Below are positions 7,843 through 16,923 of a DNA stretch of 52,603 nucleotides, piece after piece (position 1 is the stretch's first letter; each line of letters opens with the position of its first letter). The stretch is taken from contig JABGOU010000025.1 in the NCBI GenBank assembly GCA_018645325.1, positions 1-52,603 on the forward strand, given 5' to 3'. The position numbers were made by a program, and so were the translations under genes. The stretch comes from Desulfobacula sp. (GTDB lineage Bacteria; Desulfobacterota; Desulfobacteria; Desulfobacterales; Desulfobacteraceae). The notes under the pieces were generated by a model that worked only from the letters and a program-made list of their open reading frames with translations, made no database searches and was not told the DNA's origin.

Positions 7843-9231
7843 TTATAAAAAAGACTCAACAATTATTTTTAAGCGTTCAATTAGATATAATGGCAAAGAG
7901 ATTAGGTTATAATCAACGTTCCTGCGTTCTCGACCAATATTAATCATAGTATTTATCCGGCTGACAGATGGCAGGGATGCATCAAATCGAATGGCAAATG
8001 GTGCCTGTTTGCTGCCCATAAATTGATGCAGAGATTTAAGATTTCCTGTCGCTCCTGCTTTTACCTCTATGGGAATAACAGTGCCGGCTATCCCGATAAC
8101 AAAATCTATTTCAGCATTGGATGAACGGCCTTCACGTAGCCAATAAGTTAATTCCCGGTTTGGTGTGTCCGCAAGCAGGCTTTGTAAATGTTGACCGATG
8201 AACTGTTCAGCGATTGCACCTTCATTTATCAATTTCACATCATTCATTTGAGAAACAACACGCCAGTCTAAACCGCAAACAGCATTCATTAAACCAACAT
8301 CAAGGAAAAGTGCTTTATAAACTTTTTCATTAATATCAGCCTGTAATGGCAGCCCTGAACAATGGCTGTGAGTCACTTTTCCAATAATACGAGCCATGGA
8401 CAGCAACTCGAGATCTTTCTTTATGGTGGCACTTTGATCTTGAAACGAAATATTGCTGTATTTAATTTTTTGTCCCACGTTTCTGGCAACAAAATTAAAT
8501 ACATTGCGCATACGAAGCAAATTTCTTGAGCCTGCATATTTTGAAAAATCTTCACGATAAGTTTCGATAATGGAATTATGAACTTTACTCACATCCTTAT
8601 AGCTGTGACTGTCAACAAAGACAGCAACTGCTTCCGGCATTCCACCAATATAATAATAAGAGCGCATTAAACTCAATAAACGCTTATGCACAACTTCACC
8701 GATCTTTTGACCCGGCTCATACTGCATTATAAAAGACTTGAGTTTTTCCTCTTGAACTGCGCCCAGAAATTCAGTAAAGGTCATGGGTCCCATGTGTAAA
8801 TACTGTATTCTTCCTACAGGCATGGAAAAAGAGTGATCAGATAAGACAAATTCTAATAGAGAACCTGCACTCACAACGGGAAGATCCGGCTTATCCTCAT
8901 AAAAATATCGCAGCGCTGGAATAGCCTCGGGAACAGCCTGGATTTCATCAAGAAACAAGAGAACGTCCTTATTGATGTTTCCCATGTTCGGTAAAAATTC
9001 AATCTGCTGAATAATCTGGGCAGGGTCTTTATCAGAAAATATCTGCGATAGTTCAGGATGACGTTCCAAATTTACATTGATCAATGTTTTCTTATATTCT
9101 CTGGCAAACATTTCTACTAATGTTGATTTACCCACCTGTCGGGCACCACGAATAATGAGCGGTTTACGGTTGTTGTCGTGCACCCAGTTATGAAGAAATT
9201 GTAATTGTTGTCTATGCATATTTGTAACCAT
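7843..9231 (-). CDS. AAA ATPase with DUF4143 domain (third of three)
   Basis: About 460 residues. Walker A is RGARQVGKST and Walker B is VLLFLDEIQAVPEA, followed by VVSAGSLLEFVL and the PMTFTEFLGA segment of the family. The C-terminus has SSNAEIDFVI...VIPIEVKAGATGNLKSL, an intact E-x-D/E-V-K pair of the DUF4143 nuclease-like core. A longer frame starts at TTG 9264, but that codon falls inside a motif shared with the other ATPase promoter; ATG 9231 or ATG 9219 is more likely, the latter with AGGG upstream. It is not similar enough to its neighbours to be a recent copy. Role unknown; defence, mobile-element or stress functions have been suggested for relatives but nothing here proves one. Confidence 0.78.
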   Translation of the reverse strand: MVTNMHRQQLQFLHNWVHDNNRKPLIIRGARQVGKSTLVEMFAREYKKTLINVNLERHPELSQIFSDKDPAQIIQQIEFLPNMGNINKDVLLFLDEIQAVPEAIPALRYFYEDKPDLPVVSAGSLLEFVLSDHSFSMPVGRIQYLHMGPMTFTEFLGAVQEEKLKSFIMQYEPGQKIGEVVHKRLLSLMRSYYYIGGMPEAVAVFVDSHSYKDVSKVHNSIIETYREDFSKYAGSRNLLRMRNVFNFVARNVGQKIKYSNISFQDQSATIKKDLELLSMARIIGKVTHSHCSGLPLQADINEKVYKALFLDVGLMNAVCGLDWRVVSQMNDVKLINEGAIAEQFIGQHLQSLLADTPNRELTYWLREGRSSNAEIDFVIGIAGTVIPIEVKAGATGNLKSLHQFMGSKQAPFAIRFDASLPSVSRINTMINIGRERRNVDYNLISLPLYLIERLKIIVESFL

Positions 9232-9358
9232 ACCCTTAGTTTTTGTTTTATATATGTGTTGCAAGTATCAAATAACAGGGCATTTAACAAGCTTTGAGTA
9301 TTGTTTTATGGGTGTGTTTTCATATTTTCAAAAGTTTTTGATTGAGTTCTTCGGCAAT

Positions 9359-10219
9359 TTATTTGAGTTCCCTTAACATGGATCGAAGCTGAACACGCCA
9401 GTGAACAGGTTTTATGTCTGCGGTCTGCCAAAAGGATGTTTTATCAAGCACACTGTACATTGGCCTTTTTGCAGGGGTTGGGTATTGAAGGGTCGGGACG
9501 GGTAAAATGGGTATGGATTTATCAAGCAGTCCTGCGTTGACCCCTTCTTCCTGGATGGCCATGGCAAAATCATACCAGGATGCAACACCTGCATCTGTCC
9601 AGTGAAAGGTTCCAGTCAGGTTTTTAGAAAGAGCCGTCCAAATGGCATGGGCAAGGCCTTTTGCCCAGGTGGGTGTTCCGATCTGTTCATCTATGACATT
9701 CAGGCTTGGTTTCTCTTTCATGAATTTGAGCATGGTTTTTACAAAATTGAGTCCATGGGCTGAATAGAGCCAGGCTGTTCTGATGATCAAAGCTTGATCG
9801 TTTAAAATTTTGCGGGCTGTTTGTTCCCCTTCAAGTTTTGATTTGCCATACACTGATTTTGGGTCTGGTCGATCATCGGGCTGATAGGGTTTAAAGTTTT
9901 GCCCGTTAAAAACAAAATCTGTGGAAATGTGAACCAGGAAAATTTTATTTTTTTTGCAAAGTTCTGCTATTTCAAGAACTGCAAGGTGATTTATCCTGTA
10001 GGCTAAATCCTTTTCCTGTTCTGCTTTGTCTACAGGGGTGTAGGCGGCAGCGTTTATTATGCAGTCTGGTTTATTTGCATTTATGCAGTGTTCTATACTA
10101 TTGCTGCTGCAGAAATCTACTTTTGGAAAATCACAGGTTGTAAGGCTTATGTTTTCAGGGCAGGTGCGAATAAGCTCCCACCCGAGCTGCCCGTTTGAAC
10201 CCAGTAACAGGATCTTCAT
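9359..10219 (-). CDS. rfbD: dTDP-4-dehydrorhamnose reductase
   Basis: 286 residues of the extended SDR fold. The NADPH-binding motif GSNGQLG is at 7-13, the STDFVF strand at 99-104 and the catalytic YGKSK at 124-128. It carries out the last step of dTDP-L-rhamnose synthesis, reducing the 4-keto group. It overlaps the epimerase gene by 4 bp and lies last in the sugar-nucleotide part of the operon, just before the ATPase insert. Length and motifs match the family, with nothing odd. Confidence 0.96.
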   Translation of the reverse strand: MKILLLGSNGQLGWELIRTCPENISLTTCDFPKVDFCSSNSIEHCINANKPDCIINAAAYTPVDKAEQEKDLAYRINHLAVLEIAELCKKNKIFLVHISTDFVFNGQNFKPYQPDDRPDPKSVYGKSKLEGEQTARKILNDQALIIRTAWLYSAHGLNFVKTMLKFMKEKPSLNVIDEQIGTPTWAKGLAHAIWTALSKNLTGTFHWTDAGVASWYDFAMAIQEEGVNAGLLDKSIPILPVPTLQYPTPAKRPMYSVLDKTSFWQTADIKPVHWRVQLRSMLRELK

Positions 10220-10782
10220 GCAAATACCTCTGCTGTTTCAAAGGTTGTTCCTTGTTCATCCTTTTGTGACAGTATTGGGGATGATCCAGGGATGATGGGC
10301 CAGTCAATTGCAATGGAGGGATCATTCCACAGGATGCTTCTTTCGTATTCAGGTGCATAATAGTCTGTGCATTTGTATGTAAACTGTGCTTCATTGCTCA
10401 ACACATAAAAACCATGGGCAAAACCGGGTGGAACCCAGAGTGCTTTTTTGTTTTCTGCTGAAAGTAAGACACCCGCCCATTTTCCAAAAAAAGGAGAGGA
10501 TTTTCTGATGTCAACAGCCACGTCAAAGACTTCACCTGAAATCACCCGGACCAGTTTGCCCTGGGGATGTTTGATCTGGTAATGAAGTCCCCTTAAAATG
10601 CCCTGGGTGGACTTGCTGTGATTGTCCTGAACAAATGGTTTATCAGCTGTATTTTTTTTGGGTGTAACCTTCAGGTTAAATTCGTCTTCCCGAAATGTTT
10701 CCATGAAGAATCCGCGGTGGTCGCCAAAGACCTGGGGCTCCATTAAAAAAATATCCGGAATATTCAGTTGAGTATATTTCAT
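10216..10782 (-). CDS. rfbC: dTDP-4-dehydrorhamnose 3,5-epimerase
   Basis: 188 residues, the normal size of this cupin-fold enzyme. The active-site segment QGILRGLHYQ (60-69, with the catalytic His at 67) and the later WVPPGFAHGF strand are intact. It epimerises C3 and C5 of the 4-keto-6-deoxyglucose nucleotide made by RfbB. It is encoded between rfbA and rfbD with a 4-bp overlap to rfbD, so the two are probably translated together. Confidence 0.96.
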   Translation of the reverse strand: MKYTQLNIPDIFLMEPQVFGDHRGFFMETFREDEFNLKVTPKKNTADKPFVQDNHSKSTQGILRGLHYQIKHPQGKLVRVISGEVFDVAVDIRKSSPFFGKWAGVLLSAENKKALWVPPGFAHGFYVLSNEAQFTYKCTDYYAPEYERSILWNDPSIAIDWPIIPGSSPILSQKDEQGTTFETAEVFA

Positions 10783-10804
10783 TTTCTATCCGTAAGTTTG
10801 ATTT

Positions 10805-11689
10805 TCAGGTTAGGCGTGATCTTTTGGTTAAAAGGTCTAACAGGTATTGGCCATAGCCGTTTTTCTTCATGGGTTCGGCTATTTTTTTGAGTTGATCTGC
10901 ATTGATGAGTTTCATTCTAAAGGCAATTTCTTCAGGACAGGCAATTTTTAATCCCTGGCGGTCTTCAACCACTTTAATAAAGGTTGCTGCATCCAGAAGG
11001 GATTCGTGGGTCCCCGTGTCAAGCCAGGCTGTTCCCCGGCTGAACAGTTCTACATTCAGGCGGCCTTGGGCAAGATAGGTGTTGTTGACATCTGTTATTT
11101 CAAGTTCTCCCCTAGAAGAGGGTTTAATCTGTTTTGCAATCCTTATCACATCATTGTCAAAAAAATAGAGTCCTGTGGCTGCATAGTATGATTTTGGAAC
11201 TTCAGGTTTTTCTTCCAGGCTGGTGACACAGCCGCTTTTGTCAAATCCGATAACGCCATATCGCTGGGGATCTTTGACATAGTATCCGAAAATGGTTGCG
11301 CCTGTGTCTTTTTTAGCAAGTAACTGCAGCCTGTCTGACAACCCTTCGCCATAAAAGATATTATCTCCAAGGATCAAGGTGACAGTATCATTTTGTATAA
11401 AATCTTCTCCGATTATAAATGCCTGGGCAAGTCCGTCAGGAGAAGGCTGGATTGCATATTCCAGAGATATGCCCCACTGGGACCCATCACCCAGAAGATG
11501 CTTGAAGCTCTCATGTTCATGGGGAGTTGTGATGATTAGTATCCGGGTTATGCCTGAAAGCATGAGTGTTGAAAGGGGATAATAAATCATGGGTTTGTCA
11601 TACACGGGCATGAGCTGTTTGCTGACTGAATATGTCAGGGGATAGAGCCGGGTTCCTGATCCCCCTGCTAATATTATTCCTTTACGCAT
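10805..11689 (-). CDS. rfbA: Glucose-1-phosphate thymidylyltransferase
   Basis: 294 residues. The nucleotidyltransferase signature [11 protein letters not shown] begins at 9, and the [11 protein letters not shown] and LGDNIFYG segments match RfbA/RmlA. The enzyme joins dTTP and glucose-1-phosphate and is the committed, usually feedback-inhibited step to dTDP-L-rhamnose. It begins two bases after the fcl gene ends. Full length, no anomalies. Confidence 0.96.
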   Translation of the reverse strand: MRKGIILAGGSGTRLYPLTYSVSKQLMPVYDKPMIYYPLSTLMLSGITRILIITTPHEHESFKHLLGDGSQWGISLEYAIQPSPDGLAQAFIIGEDFIQNDTVTLILGDNIFYGEGLSDRLQLLAKKDTGATIFGYYVKDPQRYGVIGFDKSGCVTSLEEKPEVPKSYYAATGLYFFDNDVIRIAKQIKPSSRGELEITDVNNTYLAQGRLNVELFSRGTAWLDTGTHESLLDAATFIKVVEDRQGLKIACPEEIAFRMKLINADQLKKIAEPMKKNGYGQYLLDLLTKRSRLT

Positions 11690-11691
11690 TA

Positions 11692-12657
11692 TTAATCTGC
11701 CTTTTTTATATGAGATGTCTCTTTTTTAAAAGCATCAGCAATGCTTTTTAACCCATTTCTCAATGGGGTTGCCGCCTGCCAGTTCAATGTTTTTAATTTA
11801 GAAACATCCAAGCATTTTTTGGGTGTTCCATCCGGTTTTGAAATGTCAAAAACAATTTTTCCTTTAAACCCTGTTATCTCTTTTATCATCTCTGCCAGTT
11901 CTTTTATGCTGATATCCATTCCTGAACCTATATTGAAAAGAGGCTTGTTTTCATATTCTTTGTCTGAAAAATGCGTTTGCATGATAAAGACACATGCATC
12001 AGCCAGATCATCAACATAAAGGAATTCTCTTTTGGGTTTGCCTGTTCCCCAGACCATTACGGATTCCGCATTTTTTTGTTCAGCTTCATGGAATTTTCTG
12101 ATCAGTGCCGGCAGTACATGGGAGGTTTCAAGGTCGAAATTATCATTCGGGCCATAAAGGTTTGTGGGCATGACAGGGATAAATTTTGTTCCATATTGCC
12201 GGTTATAGGCCCAGCACATTTCTATTCCGGCTATTTTTGCCACGGCATAGGGTGAATTGGTGGGTTCCAGGGACCCTGTCATCAGGTATTCCTCTTTCAT
12301 GGGCTGGGGGCAGAGTTTGGGGTAGATGCACGAAGAGCCGAGAAAAAGCAGTTTTTTTATACGATGAATATGGGACTGGTGAATGATATTGTTCTGGATC
12401 ATCAGATTCTGGTGAATGAAATCCGCAGGGAAGGTGCTGTTGGCTAAAATTCCCCCCACTTTTGCTGCGGCCAGAAATACATATTCGGGTTTGTTCCTGT
12501 CAAAATATCCGGATACTGCCTGGCTGTCCATGAGTTCAAGTTCTGAATGGGAAGGGACAAGCAGATTTGTGTAGCCTTTTTTTTCAAGATGCCGGATAAT
12601 GGCTGATCCAACAAGGCCTTTAGGGCCTGCTATGAATATTTTAGCGGATTTTTTCAT
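11692..12657 (-). CDS. fcl: GDP-L-fucose synthase
   Basis: 321 residues, extended SDR. NADPH motif GPKGLVG at 11-17, the GSSCIYPK segment near 107, and catalytic SPYAVAK with Tyr137 and Lys141. It performs epimerisation and reduction of GDP-4-keto-6-deoxymannose to GDP-L-fucose. Its partner gmd lies 2.2 kb upstream in the same operon, with rfbB between them, so GDP-fucose and dTDP-rhamnose are made together. Confidence 0.94.
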   Translation of the reverse strand: MKKSAKIFIAGPKGLVGSAIIRHLEKKGYTNLLVPSHSELELMDSQAVSGYFDRNKPEYVFLAAAKVGGILANSTFPADFIHQNLMIQNNIIHQSHIHRIKKLLFLGSSCIYPKLCPQPMKEEYLMTGSLEPTNSPYAVAKIAGIEMCWAYNRQYGTKFIPVMPTNLYGPNDNFDLETSHVLPALIRKFHEAEQKNAESVMVWGTGKPKREFLYVDDLADACVFIMQTHFSDKEYENKPLFNIGSGMDISIKELAEMIKEITGFKGKIVFDISKPDGTPKKCLDVSKLKTLNWQAATPLRNGLKSIADAFKKETSHIKKAD

Positions 12658-12692
12658 GAATTATTCTTTTGTGTGTATGTTTCCCTTTAGAT

Positions 12693-13727
12693 TCATTCTT
12701 GTGCCAAAAACCATTGCAGGGTTTTGGGCAGGCCTGTTTTAAAATCCTCTCCAGGTGAATATCCTAAGTTTGAAGATATTTTATCTGCATTGACGGCATA
12801 GCGGCGATCATGACCTAATCTGTCTTTCACATGGCTAATCAGTATTTTGGGATGATTGCCCCTGGATGAAGGACAATTCGGGAACCGTTGTACAAGCTTT
12901 CTGTCTTGTGAAAATTCTTCATGGATTAAATCACATACTCGATTAACGATGTCTATATTGGTCCATTCGTTGTTCCCGCCTATATTATATGTTTCTCCTG
13001 TTTTGCCTTTGTCAAGAATCAGATCAACACCCCGGTTGTGATCATCCACATAAAGCCAGTCACGAATCTGTCTGCCGTCTCCATAAACAGGCAGAGGTTT
13101 TCCATTCAGGATATTTGTTATGATCAAGGGTATCAGTTTTTCAGGAAACTGAAAGGGTCCATAATTGTTGGAGCAGTTACTGATAGTCACCTGAAGTCCA
13201 TAAGTTTTGTGATAAGCCCGCACCAGATGATCTGAAGAGGCCTTGCTTGCCGCATAGGGAGAATTGGGTGCATAGGGTGTGTTTTCGTTAAAGGCTGGAT
13301 CATCTTGTTTTAAAGATCCATAAACCTCATCTGTTGATATATGGTGGAACCGATGATTTTTAGGATTATCATCCAGCCAGATTTTTTTAGCTGCTTTAAG
13401 AAGATTGTGGGTTCCAACAACATTGGTTGTGATGAATTCATCAGGACCATTTATGGATCTGTCCACATGGGATTCTGCAGCAAAATGGACCAGGGTATCA
13501 ATTGTATGGTTTTTGATCAAAGATTCAACAAGGGTCTGGTCCAGAATATTGCCATGGACAAATTCGAATTTTGGGTTTTTTTGAGCCTTAGTAAGATTGT
13601 CTTTGTTTCCAGCATAGGTTAAAGCATCTAAAACAACTATATGATCGTCTTTATATTTATTGAGCCAGTAGTAGACAAAATTTGTACCGATAAAGCCTGC
13701 ACCGCCTGTAACAAGGAGATTTTTCAA
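12693..13727 (-). CDS. rfbB: dTDP-glucose 4,6-dehydratase
   Basis: 344 residues. The NAD motif TGGAGFIG is at 7-14, STDEVYG at 131-137 contains the catalytic Asp-Glu pair, and YAASK (158-162) provides the Tyr/Lys couple. It converts dTDP-glucose to the 4-keto-6-deoxy form, the second step to dTDP-L-rhamnose. With rfbA, rfbC and rfbD the pathway is complete in this operon, although rfbB is separated from rfbA by fcl, an unusual order. Confidence 0.96.
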   Translation of the reverse strand: MKNLLVTGGAGFIGTNFVYYWLNKYKDDHIVVLDALTYAGNKDNLTKAQKNPKFEFVHGNILDQTLVESLIKNHTIDTLVHFAAESHVDRSINGPDEFITTNVVGTHNLLKAAKKIWLDDNPKNHRFHHISTDEVYGSLKQDDPAFNENTPYAPNSPYAASKASSDHLVRAYHKTYGLQVTISNCSNNYGPFQFPEKLIPLIITNILNGKPLPVYGDGRQIRDWLYVDDHNRGVDLILDKGKTGETYNIGGNNEWTNIDIVNRVCDLIHEEFSQDRKLVQRFPNCPSSRGNHPKILISHVKDRLGHDRRYAVNADKISSNLGYSPGEDFKTGLPKTLQWFLAQE

Positions 13728-13760
13728 GGGGTAAGTTCCTTTAGCTTGATTTTTACAAAA

Positions 13761-14849
13761 CTATTCATTGTAGTTAAAAGTATTAAATCCATGGGTTTGG
13801 CATAAGTGATCTTTTTTGGCTTCAACAAGGTCCTGGTTGACCATTTCTGTTACCATTTCCTGAAATCTTATTCTGGGTTCCCACCCAAGTTTTTGTTTTG
13901 CTTTTAAAGGATTACCCAGGAGAGTTTCCACTTCTGTCGGCCTGAAATATTTGGGATCAACGGCAACAATCTGATTATTGGTTTTTTTATCAAAGCCTTT
14001 TTCATCCACACCTTTGCCTTTCCAGGTGATTTCCATGTTCAGCCCTTTGGCGGCAATGTTTACAAAGTCTTTAACAGAATATTGTTTTCCCGTGGCAATG
14101 ACAAAGTCTTCGGGCTGGTCCTGCTGAAGCATCAGCCATTGCATTCTGACATAGTCTTTTGCATGGCCCCAGTCCCTTTTTGCATCCAGGTTGCCTAAAA
14201 AAAGGCAGTCCTGCAGTCCAAGGCTTATCCTGGCAAGAGCCCGGGTGATTTTGCGGGTAACAAAGGTTTCCCCGCGAAGGGGGGATTCGTGGTTGAACAG
14301 GATGCCGTTGCAGGCATAAATATTATACGCTTCCCTGTAATTGACTGTGATCCAGTAGGCATAAAGCTTGGCAACACCATAAGGGCTCCTTGGATAAAAA
14401 GGTGTTGTTTCAGTCTGTGGGGTTTCCTGGACCTTGCCAAAGAGCTCTGAAGTGGATGCCTGGTAAAACCGGGATTTGTTTTCAAGGCCAAGGAGCCGGA
14501 TGCCTTCCAGAAGACGAAGAGTGCCAAGTGCGTCTGTGTCTGCTGTGTATTCCGGAGATTCAAAAGAAACAGCAACATGACTCTGGGCAGCCAGATTATA
14601 AACCTCATCAGGCTGTACCTGCTGGAGTATTCGGATAAGGTTGGTTGAATCTGTCAGATCTCCATAGTGAAGTATAAGGTTCCTGTCTTTTTCGTGGGGA
14701 TCCTGGTAAAGGTGGTCTATCCTGTCTGTGTTGAAGAGTGAGGATCTTCTTTTTATACCATGGACTTCATATCCCTTATCCAGCAGGAACTCGGCAAGAT
14801 ATGCCCCGTCCTGTCCTGTGATACCTGTTATCAATGCTTTTTTTGTCAT
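13761..14849 (-). CDS. gmd: GDP-mannose 4,6-dehydratase
   Basis: 362 residues. [11 protein letters not shown] (8-18) is the hallmark N-terminus; ASTSELFG near 131 and Tyr157-Lys161 (SPYGVAK) complete the active site, and the FNHESPLRG segment is characteristic. It makes GDP-4-keto-6-deoxy-mannose for fcl. It is the first gene of the visible polysaccharide operon and has a good ribosome binding site (GAGGTGAT just before the ATG). Upstream lies only repeat-rich non-coding DNA. Confidence 0.96.
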   Translation of the reverse strand: MTKKALITGITGQDGAYLAEFLLDKGYEVHGIKRRSSLFNTDRIDHLYQDPHEKDRNLILHYGDLTDSTNLIRILQQVQPDEVYNLAAQSHVAVSFESPEYTADTDALGTLRLLEGIRLLGLENKSRFYQASTSELFGKVQETPQTETTPFYPRSPYGVAKLYAYWITVNYREAYNIYACNGILFNHESPLRGETFVTRKITRALARISLGLQDCLFLGNLDAKRDWGHAKDYVRMQWLMLQQDQPEDFVIATGKQYSVKDFVNIAAKGLNMEITWKGKGVDEKGFDKKTNNQIVAVDPKYFRPTEVETLLGNPLKAKQKLGWEPRIRFQEMVTEMVNQDLVEAKKDHLCQTHGFNTFNYNE

Positions 14850-14870
14850 ATCACCTCTTATCTGGTGTTA

Positions 14871-14911
14871 GGGTCCACTCAAAAATTGGTTATTAATTTT
14901 TGAGTGGACCC
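14871..14911. repeat. 17-bp perfect inverted repeat (GGGTCCACTC family)
   Basis: GGGTCCACTCAAAAATT (14871-14887) is matched exactly in reverse complement at 14895-14911 with a 7-base loop. The first ten bases resemble the repeats at 15310 and 33661 (GGGCCCACTCAA). It could act as a hairpin, but two abutting inverted ends also look like the collapsed remains of an inserted element. Confidence 0.6.
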
Positions 14912-14983
14912 TTAGAATTAAATAAAACTTTTCCTGCTAAAGATGAGAAAACTCTGGTTGTCACTATTATATATAGAAAAATT

Positions 14984-15118
14984 GTAATTATTCAGCTCTT
15001 ACGCAAGAAACCGCCCTGTCTGATAGATATTTGTTTCGAGGCTATTCGCTTAACCTCCTGCAAACATACATCATACAGGGCTTTGGGTATATTTTTTTTT
15101 AACGGGCTGAATAATTAC
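14984..15118. repeat. 135-bp palindromic dispersed repeat, copy 1 (MITE-like)
   Basis: The ends GTAATTATTCAGC (14984-14996) and GCTGAATAATTAC (15106-15118) are a perfect 13-bp inverted repeat. Inside is a second imperfect stem between CCGCCCTGTCTGATAGATAT and its partner near 15065-15081. Copy 2 at 18116-18251 has the same layout and high identity. No reading frame is conserved. Confidence 0.72.
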
Positions 15119-15309
15119 GAAAAATTTTGTATAAACTTAAAGGTTCAAACATAGCTCCGCTCTGTTAGTTACAAAAAACTTTGCCCCGGATACACAATGC
15201 CCTGATTTTATGAACAACAAGTTTAGTTTTAAAACCTGCTTAAAACAAATTGAATATTTTGATCAATTTTATCAGTTTTGTCAGGGAAAATCCCTATCTA
15301 TTTAAATTA

Positions 15310-15344
15310 AGGGCCCACTCAAAAATAACTTTTTACATTTTTGC
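15310..15344. repeat. Short dispersed repeat (GGGCCCACTC family)
   Basis: AGGGCCCACTCAAAAATAAC followed by a T-run and ACATTTTTGC matches 33661-33693 with one substitution and a two-base gap. It overlaps the last codons and the stop of the gene at 15333-15737, so that C-terminus may be repeat-derived. Confidence 0.6.
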
Positions 15345-15737
15345 ATTTTCACAGGCCTGGGAAAGCCTGTTTTTAATGTAATTAATTTCATCCATGTCAT
15401 ATTCATCCATGTCAAAGCAATATCCGTCTTCTCCAAGCAGGCCTTCAGGGATGAGATCTCCTTTTTCATCAGGATCTGTTATCATGTCTTTGTAGAAGCA
15501 GACAGACAGCCATCTATCATCCGGGTCATCATCAATGACATCCACCATGGCAAAGAGAGAGCGGTTTTTCTGGCTGTTGTGCCTGGGGCGCAAAGAAAAG
15601 CTTACCTTTGGTCGTGCATTAAATGCAAGGCTTGTATCCTCAAGAGTTTTCAAGTGTTCATAAATTTGGATAAAAGCCTGTTTTGTTTTTGACTGGGTCT
15701 CTTTCCAGCTATTGATAAAATCTTCAAGCTCCTTCAT
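15333..15737 (-). CDS. Conserved-looking hypothetical acidic protein
   Basis: 134 residues, soluble, unrecognised. The N-terminal ~45 residues look helical (KELEDFINSWKETQSKTKQAF). The middle has RPRHNSQKNRSLFAMVDVIDDDPDDRWLSVCFY, and the C-terminal third is rich in Asp/Glu (EDGYCFDMDEYDMDEINY). It follows moaB by four bases and is therefore likely co-transcribed with pyrR and moaB. The final four codons fall within a dispersed repeat. Codon pattern and tight spacing support a real gene; no function can be proposed. Confidence 0.65.
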   Translation of the reverse strand: MKELEDFINSWKETQSKTKQAFIQIYEHLKTLEDTSLAFNARPKVSFSLRPRHNSQKNRSLFAMVDVIDDDPDDRWLSVCFYKDMITDPDEKGDLIPEGLLGEDGYCFDMDEYDMDEINYIKNRLSQACENAKM

Positions 15738-15741
15738 CTTT

Positions 15742-16245
15742 TTATTCCTTAATATGTTTTAACAGGTGTCCAAGTTCTGGAAATATAAGACTATTGCAGG
15801 CCAGTTTGCAGGCTTTTATGCTGCCGGGCATGCAGAATATCATCGTTTGTTTAATGATTCCTGCTGTGGCCCGGGAGAGAATAGCGGCAGAATCGATTTC
15901 TTCAAAGCTTAATTGAGTGAAAAGAGTGCCAAAGGCGGTAAGTTCTTTTTCAAACAAGGGCCTGACAGCTTCAATTGTAACATCTTTGGGACTGATGCCC
16001 GTACCCCCGGTCATTATGATTGCATCCGGGCAGATTTTGTCAATTACATGCAGAGCTAATTCCCTGATGGCATCAATATCATCTGTGACAGTCTGATGAA
16101 CCACTACTTCATGGCCTTCTTTTTTTGCTTGTTTTTTTATCCAGGTGCCTGATTTGTCTTCAGACAGACCCCTTGTGGTTGAAATTGAAATCACTGCAAT
16201 CTCAATATTTTCGGGCAGATTTTGTTTGTGTAAAAATGTAGTCAT
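15742..16245 (-). CDS. moaB: Molybdenum cofactor biosynthesis protein B (MoaB/MogA family)
   Basis: 167 residues of the MoCF-binding fold. The molybdopterin-binding signature MTGGTGISPKDVT is at about 78-90, and the later ALLSRATAG-like segment (AILSRATAGIIKQTMIFCMPGS) is also conserved. It is expected to adenylylate molybdopterin before metal insertion. It lies between pyrR and the small acidic protein with 3-4 base gaps, and divergent from mobA, so Moco genes flank the pyrR start on both sides. Confidence 0.9.
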   Translation of the reverse strand: MTTFLHKQNLPENIEIAVISISTTRGLSEDKSGTWIKKQAKKEGHEVVVHQTVTDDIDAIRELALHVIDKICPDAIIMTGGTGISPKDVTIEAVRPLFEKELTAFGTLFTQLSFEEIDSAAILSRATAGIIKQTMIFCMPGSIKACKLACNSLIFPELGHLLKHIKE

Positions 16246-16248
16246 ATC

Positions 16249-16785
16249 TTAATCCTGTTCTATGTAGACCCCGTCTTGTTTGTCATGTTCAGCCACCAAA
16301 ACGTTGATCATGTCATTGTGTTCTGTGTTTATGGAGAGCCCTTTGTAATCGGCCTGGATGGGGAGCTCCCTGTGCCCCCTGTCAATCAGAATGGCAAGCT
16401 CAATGCGTGAGGGCCTGCCAAAATCCATTAAAGCATCCATGGCAGCCCTGATGGTTCTGCCTGTAAAAAGCACATCATCCACAAGAATAATATCCATGTC
16501 ATCAACGCTAAAAGGGATATTGGATGGTCGTACAATGGGCTGGTGGCTTATCTTTGTCCAGTCATCCCTGTACATGTTGATGTCCATACTGCCAACAGGA
16601 AGGACTACATCTTCTATTTTCCGGATCTGGTCTGCCAGTCTTTTGGCAAGAAAATCTCCCCGTGTCTGAATCCCGACAAGGGCAAGATTTTTAGTCCCCT
16701 TATGTTTTTCTATGATTTCATGGGACATCCTGGTGATGATCCGTTTGAAATCCTGATCGGTCAGGATGGTTTTTCTCTTTTTCAT
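16249..16785 (-). CDS. pyrR: PyrR-type uracil phosphoribosyltransferase/regulator
   Basis: 178 residues. The PRPP-binding loop IILVDDVLFTGRT (about 99-111) is exact, and the IQTRGDFLAKRL and AILIDRGHRELPI segments are typical of PyrR. In Gram-positives PyrR attenuates pyr operons by binding RNA; many proteobacterial homologues are known only as enzymes. No pyr gene and no obvious PyrR-binding attenuator is present nearby, and it shares an operon with moaB instead. Upstream salvage activity is the safer assignment. Confidence 0.9.
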   Translation of the reverse strand: MKKRKTILTDQDFKRIITRMSHEIIEKHKGTKNLALVGIQTRGDFLAKRLADQIRKIEDVVLPVGSMDINMYRDDWTKISHQPIVRPSNIPFSVDDMDIILVDDVLFTGRTIRAAMDALMDFGRPSRIELAILIDRGHRELPIQADYKGLSINTEHNDMINVLVAEHDKQDGVYIEQD

Positions 16786-16854
16786 ATAACAGCCTTCCCT
16801 TGATTTATATGTGTCTTAGAATCTTTATCATCTTTTTTTATGGCGGGCAACACC

Positions 16855-16881
16855 TTGATTTTAAGTTTTAGTTGCTATAAT
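16855..16881 (+). promoter_or_regulatory. Possible promoter for mobA
   Basis: TTGATT (16855-16860) and a perfect TATAAT (16876-16881) are separated by 15 bases, shorter than ideal. It lies 43 bases before the mobA ATG. Confidence 0.35.
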
Positions 16882-16923
16882 CAGTATAGGATGAAAAATT
16901 ATTTTTGAGCAGGGCAGGTGTGA

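Larger units (their letters stand above)
14850..15332. other. Repeat-rich intergenic region
   Basis: No convincing gene lies here. The stretch holds a 17-bp inverted repeat hairpin (14871-14911), a 135-bp palindromic dispersed repeat (14984-15118), about 190 bases without recognisable features, and a short dispersed repeat at 15310-15344 that reaches into the end of the next gene. Confidence 0.7.

Noticed and set aside
14984-15118. Integron attC site or riboswitch reading of the 135-bp palindrome
   Set aside because: No RYYYAAC/GTTRRRY pair at the ends, no integrase, and the copies have unrelated downstream genes.
14900-15154. 84-codon plus-strand frame
   Set aside because: It runs through the 135-bp repeat, has no ribosome site, and its protein resembles nothing.
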